From Diorhabda sublineata (taxonomy: Eukaryota > Arthropoda > Insecta > Coleoptera > Chrysomelidae): a stretch of DNA of 64,000 nt. Each line of letters begins with the position of its first letter. Positions within the stretch are counted from its first letter, which is position 1. Shown one piece after another: positions 22,800-35,034 of the stretch. The stretch spans positions 35,586,086 to 35,650,085 of the forward strand of contig NC_079475.1 of NCBI RefSeq assembly GCF_026230105.1. Direction: 5' to 3'. A model generated the notes under the pieces. That model searched no databases. It saw only the letters and a list, made by a program, of their open reading frames with translations, and was not told where the DNA came from. The translations under genes were made by a program, and so were the position numbers.

Positions 22800-25575
22800 G
22801 CGATTAATAATATTTTAAGTTGTAATATAATACAATTCAGTCTAAATTCATAATTAAAAAGTGATATATAAATTTTTAAATTTGTTAAATACTTAAATTA
22901 CCGACCACTGCAAGAACCCTATTCTGAAAACGTATTATTGAAAAAATGGGAAACGGATTAACATACAATCTGAGGGTTTAACCTTCATTTTTTTAATTAT
23001 CTCTAATTAGTATCAAGCCAAGATGATTTTTTCATAATAAAAATTGAAAATTATAGTTTTCTATTTTCTAAATTTGGTACATAGACCTATATGATGTTAA
23101 TTCTCAACAACTTTTCCCAAAATAAGTTATTCAGAAAATTTCCGAGACATACTTGATTTTTCGAAATATACTAGAAACTAATCTCTTGTTAACAAAGCTT
23201 ACTTTAAAAAATTTAAATTTGAAATAGATCATTTTTTTTATCTCGTACAAGAGTCATTTCACTTAACGGGGAACAAAATTGAACTCCGGTTCCAAAATAA
23301 TTTGGAAGTGAGAATTTTTGAGATAAATAACCTCTACCAACTGAGGTGACGTTGTGCAAGGCATACAATTCGATTTACCTTGTACATATGTAAATTTAAA
23401 TCGTCACCGACGATGACAAGACAACCTTTGCATTTGCCAACTTTATATAGAAGACATATGGTATCATAAAAGTGAATGAACTTTCATGATGTTGCAATGT
23501 AATGCATTTAATTTAACTTCGTCAAATATAATTGTGATTAATGTTTAATTTACAGTTACTCTGATTTCATACTATTAAATATAAATGCCGACAATTTACA
23601 AAAGAACGTGTTCAAAATGAAAATAGACGTTATGAGATATTATTAGCACACAGTATCACGAGGTCACGTGCTGTCACGGCAGCGCACGTTCAGAAATCTT
23701 GTCACGTATATTGCGAGAAGATAGGATTTGTTACTGAAATCGCACATTATGTTTTAAATATTTTTGTATTAATTGTTAACATTATCCATCTTTAAATAGA
23801 AGGCAAAACCAACATGAAGCACAAAACCTTACATTGTTGTCCTGTTGAATGTTAATTTTGATTTATGTGATGTCTGACCACGCGATTCCAATTAGGCAAC
23901 GATGCTTTAACCTTTTTAATCCTTTCAAATAATAGTTACCATCTTTATCCTCAAAATAGGAGTTTACGTATGGGATATCTAGGTGCAATTAGTGGTTTTT
24001 AGACATGGCGATATCAGAATTGTGAGATAGTCCTGATTGAATAGCAAATACGGTTACTTTTTTTCAAGTTAGAACCGTCTTTGATTTTCTCGTAGCACGT
24101 TTGTCCATTACTGTCTTGACTGTTTTTCGTTTCAGCATGTAATGGTGGATCCAGCTTCAAATATAGTTCAAATACAGTCCAAAGTAAGCAAATGCAGTAG
24201 AGGTGTTAAATTTTCCAGAAAAATCGCGTAAATTGTTCAAATTTAGAAGCCATAGTGTGTACGAATATATTACTATTAGCATGCCCAATGTGTGCAGCAA
24301 GTTGATAAAGAATTCTATATATCGTGAATATAAATAAACATTTATTTTTATTTATAGCTACTGAAAATTTATTCTTTACCTTTCTACAACAAAACGAACG
24401 TTCATTTTCTGAAGTGACCCCATTCCATTCTAGTAAAACATAAATTGTTTTTATTTCATCTTTTTAAAAGCGGAAGTTGCTAAAATTACATCTCAAGTTC
24501 AACGTCGTTTGAAGCTTCTGGCACGTTTATTTCCTAACCCTACATTTTGTAGCCCGCTCAGAAAACACGAGGCAATAAATATTTGTCACTTTATTATGTA
24601 CATAACAAATTTTCTATTGGTGACACGATGAAAATTGCATATAAGGCAACGTTAGTGAGTTGGATGAGGAAACAAAAAAATATGTCTTCTCTGATATTGC
24701 AAGCGATTTTTTAAGGTTAAAGTAAGAGCAGTCGTTAGTTTACGAGAGCTTTTTGATTGTTTAGAGCTTACAGTATTTAGTATCGCTGGTTGATGAGGCA
24801 CTCAACAGTAACTGCATGAGAAAAAAATAGTTTCTCGTAGGACTGGTGCACAATCGCTTTACGATTTCCAAAAGTGAAAAAACAAATGTCTGCTTTGAAA
24901 GTTACGCTGTTTTCTTTCGTACAACAAGAAAAATGTTTACAAGGAGTTATTGAGTCCGTCAACATTCGCTGGTTAATGTTGCATCGACACACAATGCACT
25001 GAGACAGTTGATTTTTACGTAAAAATAATGTTATTAAATTAACCTGATTTAGCTATGTGTGATTGTTTAATCAAAACTAACATCACGTGGTCAACGTTTC
25101 AAGATGCAGGATGAGATAGAAGAAGTCATTTAACAGATTTTTAAAGAACACTCCAGAAGATGATCGGTTTCGAGCTTTTTAGTTGAAGAATCTTTGGTTA
25201 CAAAAATTCATTGATGCGATTGTGAGTTTTTTGACATAAATCAAATGAATTTCCTATTTATTATCTCGAACTAAGTAGAGGCATCCTCGTATTGTATTAT
25301 TGTTATTTACAATACCTAAAAAAACAATTGTCTCCGGGAAATTGGAAAATATTTGGGACTCGTTCAGGTAAAAGCGATTAGATCTATGTATGTATATACC
25401 TAGAACTTCTGAAATCTTTGATGGGTCAACAATGTGACTAGCGATAAGAAACATCTTTTTAAAAAGTCTTAAAATTGCAATGAATCGCTTCGGAGTAGCT
25501 TCAAATATCGAAATAAGAAAAGCAATTGAATCTATCGCAAAAAAGCATTTGGATCTATTTCCGGCATGCTATGCT
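22800..25575. other. no gene firmly recognised
   Basis: AT-rich intronic DNA. Near 24930-25000 the plus strand reads GVIESVNIRWLMLHRH, faintly like the T-R-W-L-S-L motif of hAT-related proteins; this is too weak to call. Confidence 0.4.
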
Positions 25576-25577
25576 AA

Positions 25578-25905
25578 ATCGAGTCCCTTTCAGGAGACAG
25601 ATTTTTTGGCACCAGCTTCGTACAGACTTTTGTCATGTGTAATTCCTCTTGTAAAATTTTTCTAGCCGTTTCTTTATCGGCGTTTACAGCCTCGGCAATC
25701 ATCCGGATGCTCATTCGACGATCTGCACGCATAATTTGGTTTATTTTGGTCACTGTTTCCGGAGTTGAAACAGTCACAGGGAGCTGGTCATCTTCAGAGC
25801 TCTCTCGGCCCACAATAAAGCGCTTACACCACTCAAAAACACACGAGATAGATATTTGTCCCCTTAGGCCTCTGGCAACAATTTATAGCACTCAGTCAGA
25901 GTTTT
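25578..25905 (-). mobile_element. mariner fragment, copy 1 of a local family
   Basis: Minus-strand HTH part (VSTPETVTKINQIMRADRRM, then KILQEELHMTKVCTKLVPKN). It is almost identical at DNA level to 27940-28180. Both ends of the element are missing, and the first HTH is broken upstream. Confidence 0.85.
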
Positions 25906-25951
25906 TTTTGGGTTAAATTCCAGGCTTCATAATTTAGCTATTACCTATTTG

Positions 25952-26074
25952 ACTATTGCGACAACTTCGCTATTATTCTCTGAAGCTGGAGCTACTATCA
26001 CCCAGGAGAGAAACCGCTTAATGGGCACCAGGTTGTCAAAATTATTATTTTTAAATTTTGTGTTAAGCAAATAA
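25952..26074 (+). mobile_element. hAT transposase C-terminal fragment
   Basis: The open frame reads TIATTSLLFSEAGATITQER, then NRLMGTRLSKLLFLN, and ends at TAA 26074. This is the hAT dimerisation-domain end (P-x-S-E-R-x-F-S-x-A-G, then R-x-x-L-x-x-x-x-x-x-x-L-L-F-L-N). A hAT-like terminal region follows at 26150-26235, with repeated ATCGAT and AACATCGAT words. Everything upstream is deleted; a mariner scrap sits there instead. Confidence 0.75.
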
Positions 26075-26239
26075 AAACATAGTAAAATGAAATAATGATT
26101 ATTCTTAAAAAATATATTTAGTGTATCATTCCAACTAAAAAAACATCGAACTTTATGTTCCTAACATCGATATTTCAGTTTTTAAAATATCGATGTTATA
26201 ACATCGATTTTTTAATGAGCGATGTATGTTGCATCCTTA

Positions 26240-27735
26240 ATAGAGACTTTCCATTATATTTAGATGTATTGAATATTTTTTAACGATCTACTCTATTTAC
26301 AGTACTAATTTTGTTGAATGAAAGCTTTTCTCATTAAATTGGAATAAAAAAATCGTCGAGTGAGGGTATGAATATAACAGCTCGATAATAAAATTTACGA
26401 CACGTTCCTGCGTATTAATCATTCAAATTGAAATATATGAAACACTCATAAAACAAATATGATGTCCCTCGTAACGTCAACTAAAGTAATAAAACAGGTT
26501 CCCTTCGAAAATGTGAACCCATAGGAAGTCGAATTGAATAAGTGGAATGGAACAATAGAGATATCTCCGCTACAACAGAGATTCATCTTACGAGGAAACT
26601 GATAATCTTTTTGTGATGCAAAACAAGCTATACAGGAGCGAACTTAAATTAGTAAATGACCCGCAAAGTATAAACATTCAATAGTTTATCACTAAACTAC
26701 AAATTAACGTTAAATAAAAATGGACTAAATAAAGTCAGGAAGAGGGATTTTTTTTAAAGGAAACTAACAATAATACATCGATTTGGATATTTCAGTTACA
26801 CTTAACCTGCGAGTCCTGGCCACAATTCGCGGGATCCTTTTATAATACTATTCATTCAGGCATACATGCTCCTCCATTCCCCCTTCCGCCGACCTTTGTA
26901 TGAATGGAAATTTATTGTACTTTTTCTTTCGAAAGGCAACAACGTTTATCTCTTGTGTGCTGTTAGACACAACAAAGCCCACTTGATGAATTGTTCCTCT
27001 TGCGAAATAAAAGAATAAGCAAATGGGTAGAATAGCAATCAGCTCTTTTGGTTACATGTTGTCGTTTATTCTACAATTTGAAAAATTACACATCTAAGCA
27101 GTTCGGAGCTTCAGTGGCTCATACAGGTTTTTTAAAGAAGGAAACGGCGTTTACTTTTGCTACAAAGGGGGTTCCGGGACTTGATGTGAAAAATTCTTCA
27201 GTGATGAGGCGAAGTGAAAATAATGCCGTGACATAAAACATTTTCCCGTTTTTGAGTTTACTACTATCAGAAGGCCAGGGGCGGAACTTGTCCAATGGTT
27301 AACAATCCGTAACTATTACAGGGACATTCTGTACAATCTAAAGATAGCAGAAATGAATTTTTCAATCGTTTTTTTTAACAAAAAGATACTTTTTGTTTAA
27401 CTCGATAAAATTTATGGTTTAGGAGATATGTGAATTTTTAAATCGTTGTACATGTCGCAATGAAGAGACATTCTGAAAAAAATTATCATGAATTGTAATT
27501 ATTTATTGAAAATTCTTACAGGAGGTATATTAGCGAGTAACGTTCATGAGAAAATTAAGTGAAACAAAATTTTTTCAAACTTTTTTTTTTTTAAATGCAC
27601 CAAAAAATTTTTAATAACTATTACTTTCTAATAATTAGATGGAAAATCTGCCATTGAATAAAGTTTAAATCCATTTTCATGGATACTAACGTAGAATATG
27701 ATAAAATTATTGAAAAAATATTATGTGTGGAAGCA
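26240..27735. other. no gene recognised
   Basis: Intronic DNA between the hAT end and the next mariner. Nothing supportable. Confidence 0.5.
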
Positions 27736-27737
27736 TA

Positions 27738-28433
27738 CGAGGTCTGGCTATTAAATAACGAGACCGGCTACGAAAAAGGATTTTACTATAAAAATTATTT
27801 TACATTCGAAGGTTGCCCTTCAATATACTCCCCTCCCCTCGCCACACACATTTCCATATGTTTTTTCCATTGATCGGAGCAATGCTGGAAGTCTTTGGTG
27901 AGTGCTTTTAGGAGCTCTGGGTCTCAAGGGACTCAAGGTCAGGAGACAGATTTTTTGGCACCAGCTTCGTACAGACTTTTGTCATGTGTAATTCCTCTTG
28001 TAAAATTTTTCTAACCGTTTCTTTATCGGCGTTTACAGCCTCGGCAATCATCCGGATGCTCATTCGACGATCTGCACGCATAATTTGGTTTATTTTGGTC
28101 ACTGTTTCCGGAGTTGAAACAGTCACAAGGCGCTGGTCATCTTCAGAGCTCTCTCAGCCCTCAATAAAGCGCTTACACCACTCAAAAACACGCGCACGAG
28201 ATAGAGAATAGTCCCCATAGCACTCACTCGGAGTTGAAATTTGAAATGGATACTTTTTTAGTAACACATGGTTTTCGGCACGTTCGTTTCAAACAACTAC
28301 TGCATAAATACTGTAATAGTGACGGAAACGTGTTTTGGGACGATCTAGGTACCGAACGCACTATTCGTTTTTTATCCCACTTGTCTAGAGAGCCCTCTAG
28401 GCACGCAAGCTCGTTATTTAATAGCCAGATCTG
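27738..28433 (-). mobile_element. mariner element, copy 2, internally deleted
   Basis: The left end (CGAGGTCTGGCTATTAAATA, after TA at 27736) pairs with an inverted right end (CTCGTTATTTAATAGCCAGA) near 28409-28428. The element is about 696 bp against about 1.3 kb for an intact mariner. The minus strand encodes only the HTH region (27908-28200, VSTPETVTKINQIMRADRRM); the whole catalytic domain is missing. Confidence 0.85.
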
Positions 28434-28899
28434 CCATCAAATGAGGCAATTGATATGTAAAGTGAATTTGGAAACTACGGAATAAAATTTAAAACTGAAA
28501 AAATTGAAAAAATAGGCGTTTAGCAATCAAATTAGAAAATAATCCTTGACGTAAGAATAAAGAATACAATCGTGCAGTGCTTTCTACGGTATTTTTAAAC
28601 TAACTTCGCGTTTTGTTACTAATAGATCTGATTACCAGCATGAAAGATTTTTTGATTTATCATCATTGTCATATGACTCCCAGTGGATCAAAGGGCACTT
28701 ATCGGTGTTTCAGCAGCTATGATTGATAGAACGATGAGGTTTGCTATCCTCAGACATCGATTAGTGGGTTTTGTTGACGAGGATTTTACATTTCCTTTTG
28801 TTCTGTCGCCTCTCCCCGTATTAAGTTTACGACCTATCCACAACGACCACGTAAACCGCAACAGATCACATCTCCGCCTCACTCTCTTGTCTATTTTGA

Positions 28900-29275
28900 T
28901 TGGCTGGAATAATTGTCATTCGTTCTGTATACTAACTATACTGTTAACAAGTCAAATGCTTTTTAAAAGTCTACGAAATAACCATATATCTTCGTTTTGT
29001 ACTTTTGTTTGTTCCTCATTGACGCAATTTGGTCAATGAGTTACCACATCTGAATCAAACTCGGTTTATGCGTAGTTTGTCTGTTTGGGGTTTTCTTATT
29101 CTCTCCAGAATTATCCTAGCTATGATCTTATTCGCCATTCGCCGTTCAGTAACTTAATGGGTTGTCAGTTTCTACAATTGAACAAGTTCCCTTTTTTTGG
29201 TAGTTTGATAATTGTTCCTTCGTTCAAATCTTTTGGGATTCTCTCAACATTACCTGTATTCCGGGACACATCGGA
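28900..29275 (-). mobile_element. decayed non-LTR RT (motif A region)
   Basis: Minus-strand reading: EGTIIKLPKKGNLFNCRN, stop, QPIKLLN, then RRMANKIIARIILERIRKPQ, a GFR-like block, and DQIASMRNKQKYKTKIYGYF followed by VDF-stop-KAFD. This is the P-K-K-G-D / N-W-R-x-I-x-L-L / F-V-D-F-x-K-A-F-D order of non-LTR reverse transcriptase. Stops and one frameshift show it is dead. Confidence 0.75.
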
Positions 29276-29800
29276 GTGAAGGGAAATGAAACAGCTGATA
29301 AACTCGCTTAAGCGAAGGTTGATATAAAAGCATTGGAAAAGAAGGTAGATAGGAGCAAAACTAGATATTGGGACAACCTACAAGGGCGAAGACTCTTATG
29401 AGAAACTATAACCAGAGTAGATCTGCTGAATGTATCAACCTAAGTAAGAACAATCTACGAATACGAACAGAAGTTCTATCAGGGCACTGTCGCATCAACA
29501 AACTGGACTTAGCAGATAATGCGGTGTGCAAATTTTGTTGCATTGAAGACGAAACCTCTATCCACATTCTCTCGAAGTGTGAAATGCTACGTAACTCCAG
29601 AACACTACACCTGGGAGCGTATGTAATAGAATCCGAGGATGTTGGGCATCTACAGCCATCCTGGACTTTCTAGAGAGCAGTGGGATTAATATATCAGCTG
29701 TAAAGACTGGGTTCCCCAATATAGCAGCAAAAAAGGGGTCCTTTGGGTCGCAATATATATGATACCCCAATATGTATGTACATACATACATACATGTGAC
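29245..29800 (+). mobile_element. non-LTR retrotransposon 3' end (RNase H and C-terminus)
   Basis: Plus strand: CIPGHIGVKGNETADKLA (RNase H end with the W-V-P-G-H-x-G-I-x-G-N-E-x-A-D motif), then a 101-codon frame with NLSKNNLRIRTEVLSGHCRI and VCKFCCIEDETSIHIL, the zinc-knuckle-like C-x2-C-x(n)-H tail of I/Jockey-type ORF2. The 3' end has ATGTATGTACATACATACAT just after. The same 3' end occurs at 6246-6335. RT and endonuclease are absent. Confidence 0.8.
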
Positions 29801-29804
29801 TGTA

Positions 29805-30755
29805 TTAATTCTTTTCCTTTTTTCAGAGAAGTTATTTGTTGCATCGTAAGTGCTTTTTTCATGATATAATTTTTTCTCTTAATTTCGTGATACTCATACT
29901 CTTCGGTTATCTACACAAGAAAGGGCCGTCATCTCTGCGATTATATCTATTCAGAAAAGTTTTCAAGAACATTAACTTGAAATGATAGTATCTAACGATA
30001 ATTGACGGTTTGTTTATTATTATTCCCATTTAAACTGGAATTTTTCTTATGGAACGTCAAAACTTATGGAATAACCACGTAGATTTTAGTGTGCAGGTGG
30101 CTGAGAAAAACAGCAGCCAAAAAAGATTCCATTTCGTTTAAAATAATTATTAGCAATTCCCCACACAATAAATTTTTCAAGACAACAAATCACAGATCAG
30201 GTTTCAATTTCAATTTTATCAACACAATGAAAAGTAATAATAAAACGTTCGTATTTGTCCGTGACCTCCGAGCAACCTCTTCGATTTGCATATGATTCCC
30301 TACCCGAACCGATTCTGATTATACGAGTTCCCTTGGCCTTTTTTCTTTCCTTCTACAACGAGTTGGTAACACCTGTCCTTTTTCTTTGTACCTTCCATCA
30401 ATAGATATATATATTTCTTTCCTTCCACCGGGTATTAGGTTACCCTGCAGTAAACCTGTACGAAACGGAAGTTGAAAAAAAAACGGAGGGTCATCCGTTA
30501 AGAAAGCTACGAGGGGCGTGCTACTATTACAAAGTAGCTTCATTATTGAAAAATGATTTTAATTAGTTAACAATATTTTACAATAATAACAAAATTTCAC
30601 TTTTTAAAATTTTCCCATGGTACTTTAATGTAATGATGATGCTTATTTACGGATTTAGCATAGTATTAATATAAAACTTCTTAAAAGGAGTATCAATTGT
30701 TTTCGAGAGATCTTCTGGAACTTTTTTCACAGTGTATCAATCCGTATTTTCTTTT
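29805..30755. other. no gene recognised
   Basis: Intronic DNA without recognised coding content. Confidence 0.5.
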
Positions 30756-30759
30756 TCCT

Positions 30760-31060
30760 TATTTCTGCATGGTTATTTACCTTGTGTACCATCTTTCTCC
30801 ACATTTTTGTCTTTCACTATTTGTTTCCAATTCGCTGCTATCAATACAATACTATAAAGTCTTGGTATATTTGGATTTCTCATCTGGATTTCGGTCTATC
30901 TTCTATTGGTCCCCATTTTATGATTCTTTTTAACAAACCCGAGTTTTCTTTTCTTTTTATATATCCAAACCATCTTAGTCTCTGTGCTTTCTGGTGCTTA
31001 TCTGGTTCTTCAGTTTGTAGTTCATAGTTTTTACAGGAAAACCGCAAAAAACCTGCAGCA
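30760..31060 (-). mobile_element. non-LTR ORF2 C-terminal fragment
   Basis: The minus strand reads QRLRWFGYIKRKENSGLLKR, then WGPIEDRPKSR and, in another frame, WRKMVHKVNNHAEIRK. This is the R-L-R-W-L-G-H ... R-G-R-P ... W-R-x-x-V tail of RTE/CR1-like elements. Confidence 0.65.
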
Positions 31061-31064
31061 TCAA

Positions 31065-31780
31065 CGATAACATTAACGGAAAAAGCAACTTCTCGATTTA
31101 TATTTCTCTTTCGACCTCTTATCTTTTGTCTTGGCTTTTTGTGGCAGTATACCACAAAAGTTAGAAGTCAAAAAAACCAAATCGACTTTGAAATCCATAC
31201 CTTTCAAAAACAAAGAACAGTTCCAGAGATTCACTGAGCAACTGACAAGTGATGAAACATTGAAACCCCATTTATAGAGATTGTCAATTTAATTGATCGT
31301 CTCGGATGCACATTGGGGCGCGCATGTGTACTTTTTGTTATAAATGGAAGCAAATAATAGAGAAAGGAAGTTTAAAATACTAGTTAAGGGCTACTTCGAT
31401 AAATCTATTACTTAGGATTATTTCGACTGCAAGCTGCGGTTTCATTTCATTAATGCCTTGAAAAAATGATAAAATTGGCAACTCGGCTAGATAAAAATCA
31501 AAATTAATGTTCATGAACTGGAATATTTAATTTAAAAGTGAACTGTTCATATCCAATGATATTTTTTTACTAATACTTAGTTAAAAAAAATGTTAAAATA
31601 ATTGTGACTAAACGTCATCTTGTAATTATTTAAAGTGTTTTAAAATCCATGACGGTTATTCAAAAAATCTACTATAACCTCAAAACTAATCGATACGTTT
31701 TTACTACAAACGCAATTCACATCGACTTGTGTGAATTAACACTGTTCTCGAAAACAAAAATTGTGTCTGTCGAACATATA
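31065..31780. other. no gene recognised
   Basis: AT-rich intronic DNA. Confidence 0.5.
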
Positions 31781-31781
31781 G

Positions 31782-31973
31782 AGTAACACAGATCAGCTGA
31801 CTAGAAGTACTCTAAATGTGTCGGGTTGTAATGGTTCAACGAACAGTGGCGGTGGCGGTGGCGGTGTAAACTTCGACCGTATATACAACAACGAGCGTGT
31901 ACTGAAGGAACGCGAGAAGCGCCCTCTATATCGCAAAAATCGATACTTCTACCCGTCGTATACTACGCGTTAA
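31782..31973 (+). other. unassigned 63-codon open frame without ATG
   Basis: The frame is open between TAG (31779-31781) and TAA (31971-31973). It reads TNSGGGGGGGVNFDRIYNNE and then RVLKEREKRPLYRKNRYFYP, SYTTR. Its composition is protein-like (Gly run, then Arg/Lys/Tyr-rich) and GC-rich compared with its surroundings. There is no start codon. AG acceptors lie just upstream (31780-31781, 31795-31796), so it could be a terminal exon on the plus strand. Another frame is also open here, which weakens the case. I recognise no family. Confidence 0.25.
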
Positions 31974-32540
31974 CGGGCCCGATGACCCGAACCAAATACG
32001 CTGTACGTTATGGAGACAAACAGGGTTGCCACATCTTTGGAAACTACCCTGAACCGAGTACTTTATACCGTATTCCACTTCCGTTTCGATAAAAATTAAT
32101 AGGAAGTTGACGGGAATAAAAAGTAACAAAGATGAGGATAGAAAAAAAAATGTCTCATGATAATTATATTTCCATTTTGTCTTATCACATTCCCGCTTAA
32201 ATATTCCACTAAATGACTCTAAAAGTTCGGACTTACAACAAGAATGTTGCAACGTAGTCGTCGTTGACGTCGGCGACGAAACGTCAGGGGAAAGGGCGTC
32301 GCGACGCTCAACGGGGATGCGTGTTCGACGGGTCTTTCCCTTCGCTTCACTTCGTCCCCCTTCCCGTGTTCTCTTTCTGCCACGCCACGTTGCTGCTGCT
32401 GCTGCAATAATCTTGTCTCATGGACGGGAAATGGAAGTTTTCCGCGCGTTTTCCACATTTTCCTACTGAACAGGTGAATGTTGAAGTGATATTTCCGACG
32501 TGTGGTAAAATAACGAACGGATATTTGGATTTGTTAGTCA
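31840..32540. promoter_or_regulatory. isolated CpG-rich island inside the crp intron
   Basis: CpG density is far above the flanks, especially at 32250-32340 and 32430-32520. It includes a TGACGTC (CRE-like) word inside an inverted TCGTCG...CGACGA near 32258-32279 and a (GCT)n run near 32388-32405. A perfect GTAAGT donor lies on the minus strand near 32236-32241. It may be an alternative promoter and leader exon of crp, an enhancer, or an unrecognised gene start. Confidence 0.3.
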
Positions 32541-32544
32541 CAAA

Positions 32545-33624
32545 AGAAAAAAAAAACAGATTTTATATTACTTTTTAATAGTATATCAAGTTCGAGAAAA
32601 TTCTTTCTAAAAAATTGACATCTTTTTTTCTAAAAAATCTTTCAAAAACGTTTTGTGATGTGTGCCATGCCTCAAAATCACTCATTACCGATTGCAACAT
32701 GTTTTTTTAAAAGATTTGAGCGTGCTTTACGATTATTTACGGTCAAGACTGGACCTTGAATTGAAAAACGCGGTACTAAATTAGTTTCTAGAAGATGTTT
32801 AGAATTCTTGTCACACGATGTCTGTCTAGGTCTCCAGATATTACTAGCAATTCCTATATACCCTTGTATTATTAGCATCTGAAGTATGGAAAACACCGAG
32901 TGATAACAAGATTTAAGGACATTTCTCGCAAGTCAAGGATCACAAAAAATAACAGAAGGTTTTTATCCCCTCGACCAATAAATTAATAATATCAATTTTA
33001 CACATTAACTGAATACCTTATCTCACCTTTAGCTTACAACTATAAGTTCCACATCAGAACCTGTTATAAATAAATACCGTATACGAGTGTCCTATAATAT
33101 TTAATTTAATTTAGAGTTATTGCTAATAAACCCGATAGAGTTTTTAAAATTATTGTAAGTATAGTGAGTTAATTTCTGGGATCAGTATTATTTGAAAATA
33201 CAAATTTTTAGATAGTATCGTGGCATATTTCTTCTACTTATAAATTTTTTGGCTGAATTAGATGCAACTCTGAGTGGATCCCGAAGCAAACCTCAGTTTA
33301 GTCAAGAAACTTTCAACATTTTCATGTTTGAAAATTGAAACAACGTGAACTTCAATTGAAAAGATAGTAAAGACGTGAAGTTATGTTTGGGATTCATACT
33401 TATCTCGTGTGCTAGTCGTCAATCCATCAATTGAACACCGGTGGATAGAGTCAATGGAAATTTGACAAAATTTTTTTGTAACCAAAAGCAAAACACGAAC
33501 CGCTACTGATATTTACAAACGAATACAATACTAATTAAAATCTTCTAACTGCGAAACAAAACCTTCCTCATTATACGTATAGGTAAAGATGACATTTAAA
33601 AATTGTTCAACCGAATCGATTATT
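32545..33624. other. no gene recognised
   Basis: AT-rich intronic DNA. Confidence 0.5.
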
Positions 33625-33626
33625 TA

Positions 33627-34543
33627 CGAGGTTTATCCACAAAGTACTGTTTGGTTATATGAAAAAAAATGCGAGAAAAATATTCATTATACAAAAATCT
33701 AAAACTAATTGTTTACACAACCTCCAATATTTTATAGGAGTGAAACAAGCTTTTATATGTCTTCTTCATAGGTTATCAGTGTTTTCAATTATGTGTCAAC
33801 ATGTTCTTTCAGCTCGTCATCATCGTTGAAGTGTTGACCAGCAAAGAAAGATTTTAGGTGTAAGAAGAGATGAAAGTCGCTAGGAGCGAGGTCCGGGTTG
33901 TGCGGATGATGATCAAACACGTCTCAGTCCGGCATTACCGTGGAAAGAAACAACATCTTTTGGCGGTAATCCTCGGTGCTTGTTCTATATCGAGCGGCGA
34001 ATTTTCTTAATGATCTTGCAGTGAACATTGATTATTTGGCATCGTGATAAGAAATCAATTAGAAAAATGACTCTACTGTCTCAAAACACGATGCACACGA
34101 GTTTTCGAGGTGTCAAAATTTGCTTAAATCTCCGTCTCCATTGTAATATGGCGAAAACTGAAGTGCAATGCCTACCCGTTATGTTTTCGTCGTTCAGTAA
34201 GTATATTGGAGATTTCGAAAATTCCATAGCAAGAGCAATAATTGTAAATTACGGTTTCGCTTAAGCTTCTTCAGAATCAGTTCACCAGTAACTAAAGTTT
34301 TTCATCGTGCACCCGTTCACGTCCTTCATTTGAATCATTGAATCACTCATAGCGTTTGGTCCGTATATCTTGCAGATTTCCCGATAAACTTTACTCGGTT
34401 CAACTTTTTCCCCATTAACAAAACGAATCAGAGATATGATTTCACAATCGGTGGGATTTTCAATTAAGACTGACGCCATAAAGAAGCACACGGCAACGGC
34501 GATTTGAAAATGGCGTTCAACGGAACTTTGTGGATATACCTCG
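33627..34543 (-). mobile_element. mariner element with both TIRs, internally deleted
   Basis: TA flanks both ends (33625-33626, 34544-34545). TIRs start CGAGGTTTATCCACAAAGT and, inverted, CGAGGTATATCCACAAAGT. On the minus strand the N-terminus reads CEIISLIRFVNGEKVEPSKV and YREICKIYGPNAMSDSMI (first HTH). The C-terminus reads PDLAPSDFHLFLHLKSFFAG, keeping the third catalytic Asp block. The middle, including the first two catalytic Asp blocks, is deleted or scrambled. It is 917 bp long. Confidence 0.88.
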
Positions 34544-34545
34544 TA

Positions 34546-35030
34546 CATACGAGGGCGCTTCCATACTCAATCAATTTGTTTTTCGACTAAAAACGTACTT
34601 GTATACTACGTCTATGTTAATTTTTGAAATAAACGAATATATAATATATGAATAATTATGCGACAGGTGTAATATTTATTCCACTTTTAATTAATTAACT
34701 AATCTCGCACGTCAAGTTCAGGAAGTACACAATTATTTCAATTACGATAACGTCGGTCATTAATTCTAAACTAAGTAGCCAGAGTGGTCGCACCCTAAAA
34801 AAAAGTCGAAACTACCGAAAATAAACAGCGGTTGTTATTCGAACATTTCAATAAACGAAATTTTCTAAAAATATCTCATCGAATTTTTCTGATAATATAT
34901 AAAACAAGTAAAAGCTCTAAAAAGTTTTAACTGGAGGAATATGATACGATAATAAAAGCATATATAGAAAATAGATAAAACAAAGAATATATTAGAAAAA
35001 TACGTAGAGTAGATCACAGAAAACAACCCA
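34546..35030. other. no gene recognised
   Basis: AT-rich intronic DNA. Confidence 0.5.
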
Positions 35031-35034
35031 GCCT

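Noticed and set aside
24820..25010. Possible hAT-related TRWLSL motif (read as IRWLML)
   Set aside because: Single weak motif with stops around it.
32219..32541. Minus-strand frames with a Gln run in the CpG island
   Set aside because: The Gln run is a (GCT)n repeat and two frames overlap; coding is not supported, so only the island is reported.
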